Notes under the pieces: generated by a model
The model's input: the letters and a program-made list of their open reading frames with translations, nothing else
Told to the model about the DNA's origin: nothing
Database searches by the model: none
Made by a program: the position numbers and the translations under genes
IMG/VR virus record: IMGVR_UViG_3300044613_002764
Span: 1-29,768 of that record
Direction: 5' to 3' (one strand)
Length of the DNA: 29,768 bases
From: a virus
Shown here: one piece after another, positions 16,189 through 22,293 of the stretch
Position numbering within the stretch: position 1 is the first letter of the stretch
Layout of the letters: each line of letters starts with the position of its first letter

Positions 16189-16374
16189 TTAGTTCCAATC
16201 AGAATCCTTCCAATCATTGTCCCCAAGTCTCCGAGACATGTCGTCTTGATTGGAGAATCCAATGACATCGGCATCCTTCGGTATTACGACGCTAACTTTT
16301 TTGAGATCAGCCATTAACTGTCCCCACACTTTTCTGTCTTGCCCTAGATCATCGTTTTCAAAATTCACTAACAT
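16189..16374 (-). CDS. Unknown acidic protein, 61 aa, AT-rich
   Basis: The chosen start is ATG 16374 (MLVNFENDDLGQD), preceded by AGATAGGCG; a TTG six codons upstream is also possible. It contains a beta-strand (LKKVSVVIP) and ends in an acidic tail DDMSRRLGDNDWKDSDW. The gene is richer in A and T than the neighbouring structural and lysis genes and is flanked by spacers, like a small accessory gene. No family is recognised. Confidence 0.6.
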   Translation of the reverse strand: MLVNFENDDLGQDRKVWGQLMADLKKVSVVIPKDADVIGFSNQDDMSRRLGDNDWKDSDWN

Positions 16375-16449
16375 GTTGTCGCCTATCTTCAATTGTCGGT
16401 GTAGACATTTGTCGAGTACCTACCGTAAAGGGATAATTACCTATAAGTT

Positions 16450-16698
16450 TTAGCGATGGTTTCTGTCGTTCATCAGTGTCTCGACATGGGCTGACAGTTT
16501 CGCCAGATGCGTCTCAGTTCGATGTACCAGCGCTTTCATATCGACGTGGTCTGTCTCAATTTGATTTAGTTTTTGCTGCAGTTTCCCGATGTGGAAAATT
16601 CCTGCGACCATGGGAATCAGCCATGCCCAGAACGACGACAGTGCGCTGCTGAGTGCCGAAATGGTTTCGACACCTTGCTGCTGCTGGTCTGCTGGCAT
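16450..16698 (-). CDS. Membrane protein with coiled coil (spanin-like or holin-like), 82 aa
   Basis: Starts MPADQQQQGVETI at ATG 16698, one base overlapping the amidase TGA (TGATG). An ideal AGGAGG lies 8 bases upstream inside the amidase codons, which decides the start over an upstream TTG. Residues 20-42 (SFWAWLIPMVAGIFHI) form one membrane segment; the rest (KLQQKLNQIETDHV onward) is a coiled coil ending in HR. This single-pass plus coiled-coil layout is that of an inner-membrane spanin or XhlA-like protein and fits its place after the endolysin. Confidence 0.75.
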   Translation of the reverse strand: MPADQQQQGVETISALSSALSSFWAWLIPMVAGIFHIGKLQQKLNQIETDHVDMKALVHRTETHLAKLSAHVETLMNDRNHR

Positions 16699-17243
16699 CA
16701 GCGCATCCTCCTGCAAAATTCCGCCCAGAATTTCAGACGAACGTTTCGATCGCGAATCACTGACCTGTCGTGTGGATTGTCGAGAAATCCGATTTCAGCG
16801 AGACATGCTGGCGGTCCAAAATCCAATACGGCCAGACGACTGTGCTGGCTGTCCGCCTCACGCTTCACACCTCTGGATTTCAAACCTGTCGCCAGGACCA
16901 ATGCCTCCAGGACCTCGATGGCGAAAATCTTGTCCTGGCTGTCGCGATAGAAAACCTCGACTCCTGTGGCTTTACCGTCGGCTGCGTTACAGTGCAGGGA
17001 CAGGAAATGAGTGCAGCCATTTGCCGTGGCGACATCATCGCGCCTGCCTACTGGCATTTCGTCGTTGTTGTCGTCCCTGGTCAGGAAATGCTTGATGCCA
17101 TACTGTGGCAGCACATACTTGCCAGTCAGCGCCCATTCCAGTGCGACGTCTGCTTCTCTGACACCAGCTGCGATTGCGCCTGGATCAAACACATCATCGC
17201 GTTTATTCGACATGCCATGCCCAGGATCGATAGCCAGTTTCAT
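16698..17243 (-). CDS. N-acetylmuramoyl-L-alanine amidase endolysin, 181 aa
   Basis: An Amidase_3-type zinc enzyme that cuts the bond between muramic acid and the peptide. The zinc ligands are visible: H9 in IDPGHG, E30 in GVREADV, and H84 in SLHCN; the catalytic E150 is in LAEIGFL. There is no cell-wall binding domain and no signal peptide, so it needs a holin to leave the cytoplasm. Its compact single-domain form is typical of phages of Gram-negative hosts. The start has GAGG 6 bases upstream. The spanin-like gene is translationally coupled at its end. Confidence 0.93.
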   Translation of the reverse strand: MKLAIDPGHGMSNKRDDVFDPGAIAAGVREADVALEWALTGKYVLPQYGIKHFLTRDDNNDEMPVGRRDDVATANGCTHFLSLHCNAADGKATGVEVFYRDSQDKIFAIEVLEALVLATGLKSRGVKREADSQHSRLAVLDFGPPACLAEIGFLDNPHDRSVIRDRNVRLKFWAEFCRRMR

Positions 17244-17288
17244 TTGATAACCTCGGTAGTTGTTTACGGATGCTGGTCTGGTCTGACA

Positions 17289-17302
17289 GCTGCTTTCGCA
17301 GC
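17289..17302 (-). other. Short hairpin with GAAA tetraloop in spacer upstream of amidase
   Basis: The 89-base spacer 17244-17332 has, on the transcribed strand, a five-bp stem GCTGC/GCAGC closed by GAAA, the stable GNRA tetraloop. No run of U follows, so it is not an intrinsic terminator. It could protect or process the mRNA between early and lysis genes. The stem is short and may be chance. Confidence 0.3.
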
Positions 17303-17332
17303 ACCAGCTACATGAACTTAACTACACCGAAA

Positions 17333-17509
17333 TTATTCTACATCACCAGATTCATCAGCATCGGCTCGATGCTCGATTTCGTCCTCGATGTTTTCGAGTC
17401 GTGCCAGCGTTTCTGGTGATAGATACCGCTCATCATTTCGCCACCACTTGTCGTGCTGCTCGACGTTGTTAGACCATATCTGTTTTCCGTTGTCTGGTTT
17501 ATATGCCAT
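17333..17509 (-). CDS. Unknown acidic protein, 58 aa
   Basis: Starts MAYKPDNGKQIW at ATG 17509, overlapping the end of the nuclease-like gene by 11 bases; the longer frame upstream has no suitable start. It is hydrophilic and ends in a very acidic helix (LARLENIEDEIEHRADADE). It is the last gene of the accessory cluster before the amidase. No family is recognised. Confidence 0.6.
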   Translation of the reverse strand: MAYKPDNGKQIWSNNVEQHDKWWRNDERYLSPETLARLENIEDEIEHRADADESGDVE

Positions 17510-17996
17510 CGATTTCCTCACTGTGGTCCTGCGCCGCGGCACGTTTTAATGTGGACCAGCTGACCTGTGCGATCGGTTTGGTTGCGTCGAAATAACCATC
17601 GGTTCTGAATCCCATGCCGAATGCGCACATGCGCTCAACGGCAGCATGCCTCATCAGCACCGACTCGTCTGCTGCCTGATTGTAGAAAAACCACAGGACA
17701 GTGTGCAGCCGTTGCCATCGACCCGCAGCTCGCAGTTTCCGATGTTTGAATTTCACTGTCCTGTCTGCGCCGCATCCCTGCACCTCAATCAGGTAGACAT
17801 GTGGACCTAGCTGCGCTACATAATCTGGCATGTGGCTGATAGTGTCGGCCAGCAGCCTGGCATCGACGTTCGGTCTGCAAATGCCGAATCGGTCAAACCT
17901 GATGCTCTTACTGCCAGCCCATTTCTCGAATTCCCGTTCTGCGATGTCACCCAGTGTTTTCTCGCGCTGCTCCCAGTTTTGGTCCTTAAAACTCAT
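17499..17996 (-). CDS. PD-(D/E)XK-like nuclease candidate, 165 aa
   Basis: Starts MSFKDQNWEQREK at ATG 17996, 11 bases before the end of the previous gene. It shows the order expected of the PD-(D/E)XK fold: helix LGDIAEREFEKWA with E20, then PDY (P57, D58), strand LIEVQGCG (E71-V-Q73), and a Lys-rich helix TVKFKHRKL. Q in place of the K is an accepted variant in this superfamily. Such small phage enzymes serve in recombination, packaging or defence. The call rests on the motif pattern only. Confidence 0.6.
   Translation of the reverse strand: MSFKDQNWEQREKTLGDIAEREFEKWAGSKSIRFDRFGICRPNVDARLLADTISHMPDYVAQLGPHVYLIEVQGCGADRTVKFKHRKLRAAGRWQRLHTVLWFFYNQAADESVLMRHAAVERMCAFGMGFRTDGYFDATKPIAQVSWSTLKRAAAQDHSEEIDGI
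17678..17690 (+). other. Second copy of the operator arm GATTGTAGAAAAA
   Basis: This 13-base string is an exact copy of the left arm of the palindrome at 23050. It lies inside the nuclease-like gene. A 13-mer match by chance is unlikely at about one in a thousand for a given site in 30 kb, but many strings were compared. It could be an auxiliary binding site or coincidence. Confidence 0.3.
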
Positions 17997-18297
17997 GTGG
18001 ATGTCCTGGCGCGTAGATGACCTCGCCGCCTCTCTCAATGGTCCAGCCTGGCGGAATCGTGCCAGCGTATGGGATCAGCACCCAGCTGTCGAATCGGATC
18101 CGAATTTGCCCGTCGATGATGTCGACACTTTTAACCGTGAACCGCGTCTCCTTCGATGTCGAAATGACATCACCTGTCCTGATTTCGGCAGCCCTCATTC
18201 CCTGATACCTGTGGACTTTAATTTGCTCGACATCCTCAGTTTTATAGGTATGTTTATCGGACATGCCAACGGCATCGGTGTATTCACTCATGCTCAT
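17986..18297 (-). CDS. Unknown protein, 103 aa
   Basis: Starts MSMSEYTDAVGMSDK; its ATG overlaps the upstream stop (ATGA) and its end overlaps the nuclease-like gene by 11 bases. Beta-rich, with TGDVISTSKETRFTVKSV and QIRIRFDSWVLIPYAG that suggest a small barrel, then GWTIERGGEVIYAPG. No family is recognised. Its coupling makes it part of the same mRNA as the nuclease-like gene. Confidence 0.6.
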   Translation of the reverse strand: MSMSEYTDAVGMSDKHTYKTEDVEQIKVHRYQGMRAAEIRTGDVISTSKETRFTVKSVDIIDGQIRIRFDSWVLIPYAGTIPPGWTIERGGEVIYAPGHPHEF

Positions 18298-18581
18298 TTT
18301 GCAAACCTCCCCGTTTGATTATCCCATTCGTCCCAATGAGCGTTTACCACTTTGCCACCATCCGAGCATTTATAGTCTCCAGTGATGTAATCCAAGTCTG
18401 TGATGTTAGGTGCTTTCCTGCGGCATTCATTTGAGCAGACTTTGAATTGCCTCGCACCAATATCTTGATGACCAATTGACCCCCAAAGATGAGATTCACC
18501 GCCCCATTCAAACGACTTTTTGCATACATCACACTTATAAATCTTGATGGTTTTTGGTATGAACTTGATGATTTCGCTCAT
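18294..18581 (-). CDS. Zinc-finger protein, 95 aa
   Basis: A Cys4 finger is visible: C17-x2-C20 (KCDVCKKSFEWGG) and C49-x3-C53 (VCSNECRRK), a pattern like TRASH/MYM-type fingers, so it probably binds zinc and a nucleic acid or protein partner. The start ATG 18581 overlaps the upstream TGA (ATGA). The gene is more AT-rich than its neighbours, as is the gene before it, which suggests that both were acquired together. The tail (VNAHWDEWDNQTG) is hydrophilic. Confidence 0.65.
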   Translation of the reverse strand: MSEIIKFIPKTIKIYKCDVCKKSFEWGGESHLWGSIGHQDIGARQFKVCSNECRRKAPNITDLDYITGDYKCSDGGKVVNAHWDEWDNQTGRFAK

Positions 18582-18868
18582 AGCCTATTGAACCACCATG
18601 TAAATTCCAAATGAAAACCGCATTTTTCTATTAACAGTTTTCTCGTTTGGTCAATGCTTGTCAAATGTGTAGTGACAAAAACTGCCTGATCGTAATCAAA
18701 TTTCCATTTACACTCAGGTAAATCCTTCGGTGCTATGACATAAAACGGCGGAACAAAATGTCCGACTCCATCATCAAGTTTTAAGTCTTGCCGTTCGACC
18801 ATCATAATTTCGCAGTCAGCAAAAATGACTTTTAATCTAGCCAGCATGTCTGTAAATTGCTCGCTCAT
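18578..18868 (-). CDS. Unknown protein, 96 aa, AT-rich
   Basis: The open frame is longer, but its N-terminus is shadow of the upstream gene; the real start is ATG 18868 (MSEQFTDMLARLKV), overlapping the upstream TGA (ATGA). It has a mixed alpha/beta layout with IFADCEIMMVERQDL, a PPFYVIAPKDLPEC strand and a C-terminal FHLEFTWWFNRL. No family is recognised. The AT-rich base use matches the zinc-finger gene that follows it. Confidence 0.6.
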   Translation of the reverse strand: MSEQFTDMLARLKVIFADCEIMMVERQDLKLDDGVGHFVPPFYVIAPKDLPECKWKFDYDQAVFVTTHLTSIDQTRKLLIEKCGFHLEFTWWFNRL

Positions 18869-19386
18869 TCCAGACCTCCCAGTGTTCGCTCGATGAGCAT
18901 TTTCGCATGCGCCAGCTCGTCTGCTGTCAGCTGCCTGTCCTCGCTGTCTGGTGTCGGCAGACCTAGCTGCTCCCTGGCTCGCTGAATCAGCTGCTCCTTT
19001 TCTTGCTCTGGAATGCTTCGCCTGACCTCGACCGTGTGCATGATTTGGTAGCCGCGCTCGTTTGTGCTGTAGCCGATTGCCAGCATTTGATACATGGCAT
19101 GATGCGTCTGCAGACATGCCTCCCGAAACTCTGGTGCAGACGGGAAATCTAGCGATGCCTGCTGTTGCTCGCATCCCTTCCAGACCCAGACCTCGCGCCG
19201 CATGTAGCGCATGGTCGTCGCCTGGACCACATCGCGTGTAATTTTTGGATCGTCCAGCAGCATGGCATAAAGTCGCGCCTTCGTCTGCAGCAACTCTGCC
19301 GACCAGTCGCCGTATGTCCGATAGCCGCCATCAATGAGAATGGCGAATGATTTCAGTAGTGTTTTGGTGAGTGTAGGTTCATTCAT
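18865..19386 (-). CDS. Helicase loader-like protein (weak), 173 aa
   Basis: Starts MNEPTLTKTLLKSFAIL and overlaps the initiator gene by 8 bases. It is helical: GGYRTYGDWSAELLQT, RLYAMLLDDPKITRDVVQA and a region with FPSAPEFREACL. This order (tyrosine-rich helix, repeated alpha helices, SAPEF-type motif) recalls G39P-type helicase loader/inhibitors, which bring the host DnaB-type helicase to the origin. Together with the YdaU-like initiator and no phage helicase gene, a loader would make sense. Confidence in this role is modest. Confidence 0.5.
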   Translation of the reverse strand: MNEPTLTKTLLKSFAILIDGGYRTYGDWSAELLQTKARLYAMLLDDPKITRDVVQATTMRYMRREVWVWKGCEQQQASLDFPSAPEFREACLQTHHAMYQMLAIGYSTNERGYQIMHTVEVRRSIPEQEKEQLIQRAREQLGLPTPDSEDRQLTADELAHAKMLIERTLGGLE

Positions 19387-20203
19387 TTTCGTAATCTCCC
19401 AGGCCGCCTAGACGTGCCAGTGTGCTTTGTTTTCCGTTATCAAATTGTACTGACCTGGCGCGCCCAGGTCGCTCGACTGTCTCGACCTTTTCTGGAAACA
19501 CTCCCTGCCAGCCGTTGGACAGTGATTCATCCAGTGCGGCTGTCGCGACCTCAACAGTGTACTGCTCTAGTTTTCGCAGCAGTGCCTTGCCACCGACAGC
19601 CGAAATCGGTTTCCGCATCTGCTTCCTGTGCTGCACAAATGCCGACCATGAGTTCATGAATTTCTCGGTCTGCAGACCATCAGGAATAAACCAAACATGC
19701 GTCGTCTCTACACTAGATTTATCTAGTGTTAACATTGTTTCTGTTTCTGTTGTTGTTTCTGTTTCTGTTGGGCTGACACTAGCTATAGGCTCGGTGTTAG
19801 CTACCCTTGACCTAGCCTTAGGCTTGCTGTTAGCTACCCTTGACCTAGCCTTAGGCTTGTTTTTCGCGACCTGTCTTTGACGCTCAATGTAGGTTAGTGA
19901 TGCCTGCCGCTGCTCGTCTATTTTCGGATTGATTCCGTCAGGAAAACACAGGTCATAGAATGGCTGAAATGCGGATTTTTCCTCTGGTGTCAGTCGCAAA
20001 ATCGCAGCTGCATCATCATAAGAGATCAGAAATCCATCCTCCCATTGCAGGTCGAGCAGTGCGCGATAAACACCCTGTGCAGTGAATGACATGCGCCTGA
20101 CTGTACTGCTGGCCAGGAAATCCCTGGGAAACCATTTGTACCAGCCCAGCGGCGTTGCCGATGTTGAATGCCTGGACTCACCAGACTCGTCTATTATTTT
20201 CAT
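19379..20203 (-). CDS. YdaU-like replication initiator (DUF1376), 274 aa
   Basis: The N-terminal 100 residues match the YdaU/DUF1376 pattern: GWYKWFPRDFLASS, MSFTAQGVYRALLDLQWEDG and ISYDDAAAILRLTPEE, seen in phage replication initiators. The middle (about 115-155) holds an 11-residue repeat, KPKARSRVANS twice, and a Thr-Glu run (TETETTTETET). The C-terminal half (FMNSWSAFVQHRKQMRKP) could be the loader-binding domain. A strong AAGGAG precedes the ATG by 4 bases. The internal repeats are candidate iterons, as in lambda O, where the origin lies inside the gene. Confidence 0.75.
   Translation of the reverse strand: MKIIDESGESRHSTSATPLGWYKWFPRDFLASSTVRRMSFTAQGVYRALLDLQWEDGFLISYDDAAAILRLTPEEKSAFQPFYDLCFPDGINPKIDEQRQASLTYIERQRQVAKNKPKARSRVANSKPKARSRVANTEPIASVSPTETETTTETETMLTLDKSSVETTHVWFIPDGLQTEKFMNSWSAFVQHRKQMRKPISAVGGKALLRKLEQYTVEVATAALDESLSNGWQGVFPEKVETVERPGRARSVQFDNGKQSTLARLGGLGDYENE
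19711..19728. repeat. Inverted repeat, 8-bp arms, AT-rich
   Basis: CACTAGAT, two central T, and ATCTAGTG form a perfect 8-bp palindrome inside the initiator gene. It lies beside the tandem 33-bp repeats and a TTCTGT microsatellite and is AT-rich relative to the gene. It could be an origin element or a protein-binding site. Confidence 0.4.
19795..19859 (-). repeat. Tandem 33-bp direct repeat in initiator gene
   Basis: Two identical 32-base copies at 19795-19826 and 19828-19859 (period 33) encode the 11-residue repeat KPKARSRVANS. The DNA match is complete, including wobble positions, so it is recent or selected at the DNA level. Direct repeats in an initiator gene are the hallmark of lambdoid origins. 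Confidence 0.75.
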
Positions 20204-20222
20204 TTTCTCCTTGTGTCCATTT

Positions 20223-20276
20223 CTAACAGGTTTTCAGCATAGGACGTGGAGAAAGGAATGCTTACTCACCTGTTAG
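20223..20276. repeat. Long-spaced 9-bp inverted repeat upstream of initiator
   Basis: CTAACAGGT (20223-20231) and ACCTGTTAG (20268-20276) are perfect inverted arms separated by 36 bases, in the 81-base spacer upstream of the initiator start. On the mRNA this would form a hairpin over the leader 20 bases before the start; as DNA it could be an operator looped by a dimer. No U-tract follows, so it is not a terminator. Confidence 0.55.
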
Positions 20277-20284
20277 ACCCTGAT

Positions 20285-20656
20285 TTATTCTATCACAACT
20301 GGAGTTAAAGTGATAGTCACACTCGACTCCTTGTCCTCGACACGACGATGCTCATACGCAGCCGCGACGACCACACTGAATGTGTCCCCTTTTATTATCT
20401 GTGCCTCGACCAATGCGTCCTCAATCGCCTTAATGCGATTCGACAAATCACCTCGAAACGTGCTGCCTAGATTAAACATGTAGTCAATCCTGACAGGACC
20501 ATCAATCCGCTTCAGCGTGAGTGCCATGTACTGGACCACACCTTGCCGCCAGACCTTGTAATGACCTGTCATGCGCCTGCCCTTGCCTGGTACGTTTGCG
20601 TACAGGTTGTTCACCGTCGGCGACATGGTGATGGTGGTCGTGTAGGTTTTTCTCAT
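20285..20656 (-). CDS. rusA: RusA-like Holliday junction resolvase, 123 aa
   Basis: A RusA family endonuclease that resolves four-way DNA junctions, removing branches before packaging. The protein shows SPTVNNLYANVP, RMTGHYKVW, and the catalytic block FRGDLSNRIKAIEDAL followed by IKGDTFSV. With the numbering of E. coli RusA, D70, N73, K76 and D91 are present, but D72 is replaced by S72 (D-L-S-N instead of D-L-D-N). The start has GGACAGGA upstream. The last gene of the recombination set; the initiator follows after the spacer. Confidence 0.82.
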   Translation of the reverse strand: MRKTYTTTITMSPTVNNLYANVPGKGRRMTGHYKVWRQGVVQYMALTLKRIDGPVRIDYMFNLGSTFRGDLSNRIKAIEDALVEAQIIKGDTFSVVVAAAYEHRRVEDKESSVTITLTPVVIE

Positions 20657-20676
20657 GATGCATCCTGTCCTGATGT

Positions 20677-20841
20677 CTATGCTCCGTCGTCCTCGATTTT
20701 TCTCGCCAGATCAATCAGCTGCTGCTCACCGATGATGTCGATTTCGTCGCCGCACGTCAGCTGCCAGATGCCTGGTCGCACGACATCCAGTGTCACATGG
20801 TCACAGCTGGCGATGATGTCCGCAGCTCGTCCGACAGTCAT
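20677..20841 (-). CDS. Unknown small protein, 54 aa
   Basis: A short ORF starting MTVGRAADIIASC at ATG 20841, overlapping the stop of the membrane ORF upstream (ATGA). It is rich in acidic residues, with a predicted C-terminal helix (EQQLIDLARKIEDDGA). It ends 20 bases before the RusA start. Coupling by ATGA and a clean frame support it being real. No family is recognised. Confidence 0.6.
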   Translation of the reverse strand: MTVGRAADIIASCDHVTLDVVRPGIWQLTCGDEIDIIGEQQLIDLARKIEDDGA

Positions 20842-20972
20842 TTCGGAAACTCCTCCTCGTCTATATCATCAATCTCCAGGTCGCTGACGACTATGGCCGC
20901 ATACGCGACCATAATCCCCAAAATGACGATAACTGCCAGACCGACTTGCCACATGCTTGTATTATTCATCAT
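20838..20972 (-). CDS. Small single-pass membrane protein, 44 aa
   Basis: A short ORF starting MMNNTSMWQVGL at ATG 20972 (or 20969), 4 bases after the SSB stop. Residues 8-29 (WQVGLAVIVILGIMVAYAAI) form one membrane helix, followed by an acidic tail DLEIDDIDEEEF. The GAGGAGGA within the tail codons serves as ribosome site for the next ORF. It sits inside the recombination operon, where a membrane protein is unexpected. Function unknown. Confidence 0.6.
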   Translation of the reverse strand: MMNNTSMWQVGLAVIVILGIMVAYAAIVVSDLEIDDIDEEEFPK

Positions 20973-20976
20973 CGCA

Positions 20977-21378
20977 TCACTCATCAGCAAATGGATCATA
21001 TTCACCCTGCGCAGCTGGCTCAGGCTGTCGGTTCGTCGATGTGTTCGCGCCTGCTTCGTCGCGTGGTCTGTCGAGCGCGTTCACGTTATCTGCGACCACC
21101 TCAATCGATTCACGCTTGTTGCCGTTCTGGTCCTGCCATGTGCGCTGCTCCAGCCGACCATCGACTGCGACCAGACGACCTCGACCGATGTACTCGCTGA
21201 CGTACCGTGCCACCTGACCCCAGGCTCGCACGCGAAAGAAATCCGCGTCTGGTCCCTCTGCTGGTTTGATGCGCTTGTTGACTGCGATGCTGAACTCGAC
21301 GACGTCCTTTCCTGTGGATGTCGTGCGCAGCTCTGGATCTCGCGTGAGTCGTCCGATGAGAATTGTTCTGTTAACCAT
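20977..21378 (-). CDS. ssb: Single-stranded DNA-binding protein, 133 aa
   Basis: The true start is ATG 21378 (MVNRTILIGRLTRDPE), 8 bases before the end of the SWIM gene; the longer frame is shadow. The OB-fold is clear: RTTSTGKDVVEFSIAVN, FFRVRAWGQVARYVSEYI, GRLVAVDGRLEQRTW and RESIEVVADNV. The tail is a Gln/Pro-rich linker and an acidic tip DPFADE like the DDDIPF tip of bacterial SSB that recruits partners. It coats single strands in replication and ERF recombination. Confidence 0.95.
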   Translation of the reverse strand: MVNRTILIGRLTRDPELRTTSTGKDVVEFSIAVNKRIKPAEGPDADFFRVRAWGQVARYVSEYIGRGRLVAVDGRLEQRTWQDQNGNKRESIEVVADNVNALDRPRDEAGANTSTNRQPEPAAQGEYDPFADE

Positions 21379-21640
21379 TGTTTTGTAGTTTCCTGTATTG
21401 CTGTCCAATGCGTTTCATGTGTTTACATGCCAGCGCATTTTTGTCTGTGATGATGTCGAGAAACTGCGGCTGCTTTCGTCTCATTTGTGAGTCCTGGCAG
21501 TCGCAGGTTGTGTGTCCGTGTGCATTCACATGGACCTCGTAAAAGTGATTCCAGCGACTTTCGCTGCCGACGATGAACAGACACTCACCGTCGACCACAT
21601 CCACCAGAAAAACTGGCATCCGCTGGAATTTGCGCGTCAT
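21371..21640 (-). CDS. SWIM zinc-finger protein, 89 aa
   Basis: The SWIM pattern CxC...CxH is present: C46-D-C48 and C72-K-H74, with the usual FYEVHV strand before it. SWIM fingers are found in recombination mediators and MULE-type proteins and bind DNA or protein. The ATG overlaps the ERF stop (ATGA) and its end overlaps the SSB start by 8 bases, which links it tightly to strand annealing. Its small size suggests an accessory factor to the ERF and SSB proteins. Confidence 0.7.
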   Translation of the reverse strand: MTRKFQRMPVFLVDVVDGECLFIVGSESRWNHFYEVHVNAHGHTTCDCQDSQMRRKQPQFLDIITDKNALACKHMKRIGQQYRKLQNNG

Positions 21641-22293
21641 TTCTGCCGCCTGCTGACCTCCTCGACGTACAGTCTAACATCATCAACTGTCGTACATCCC
21701 TCGTCGTTTATGGCTGCGTTGACCAGGTCAAAGATGCTGAGAGACTTTGGCACAATAGATTTCAGTGACGCGAATTCCTCGGCAGTTCCGCCGATTCCCT
21801 GCCAGTCCGCCTGTACCTTTTTCCGCAGTACAGCTCTGGCATCCTCGACAGTGACCTCGGTCGGCTTGGCTGTTGGCTTGGCTGCTGGTTTCGCAGGACC
21901 ATGCGCATCGGTGTCGGTGTCGTCGACTATTGGAATCATAAGATATTTGAGCAACGCGTATTTTGTGCAGCTGGTGATAGCCTTTTGAATCCCTTTGTCA
22001 TCGCTCCCTTTCGATTCGCCGAACCAGCAGAACTGATCCGATTCGCCTGTGTCTGAATCTTTCACAGTGAATGTCATCTGCACCAGCACATGCTGACCAT
22101 CGTGTGTACAGCTGCTGATGCTCGGCGTGATTTGCACACCATGCTCGACACATGCGTTTCTGACGGCTGGCAGCACATCGTCCCATGCCTGATACTTGAA
22201 TTTGAAATGTGCATTCAAACCGTTTTTCTCGACTGCACCGATGGACCTGCTGACTGCGAGTACCTTGGCTGCGAGTGTTAATGGCTTGGTCAT
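21637..22293 (-). CDS. erf: ERF family single-strand annealing protein, 218 aa
   Basis: Start is ATG 22293 (MTKPLTLAAKVLAV), overlapping the upstream TGA (ATGA). It has the ERF core: FKFKYQAWDDVLPAVRNACVEHGVQI, the FTVKDSDTGESDQF strand turn, GESKGSDDKGIQKAITSCTKYALLKYLMIP and then a Pro/Ala/Lys linker and a C-terminal domain. These proteins anneal single strands in phage recombination, with SSB. The G-S-D-D-K-G-I-Q-K-A-x-T block is the strongest signature. Confidence 0.92.
   Translation of the reverse strand: MTKPLTLAAKVLAVSRSIGAVEKNGLNAHFKFKYQAWDDVLPAVRNACVEHGVQITPSISSCTHDGQHVLVQMTFTVKDSDTGESDQFCWFGESKGSDDKGIQKAITSCTKYALLKYLMIPIVDDTDTDAHGPAKPAAKPTAKPTEVTVEDARAVLRKKVQADWQGIGGTAEEFASLKSIVPKSLSIFDLVNAAINDEGCTTVDDVRLYVEEVSRRQK

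Noticed and set aside
19795-19859. CRISPR-like repeat
   Set aside because: The two 32-base copies are directly adjacent, lie in a coding frame and have no spacers.
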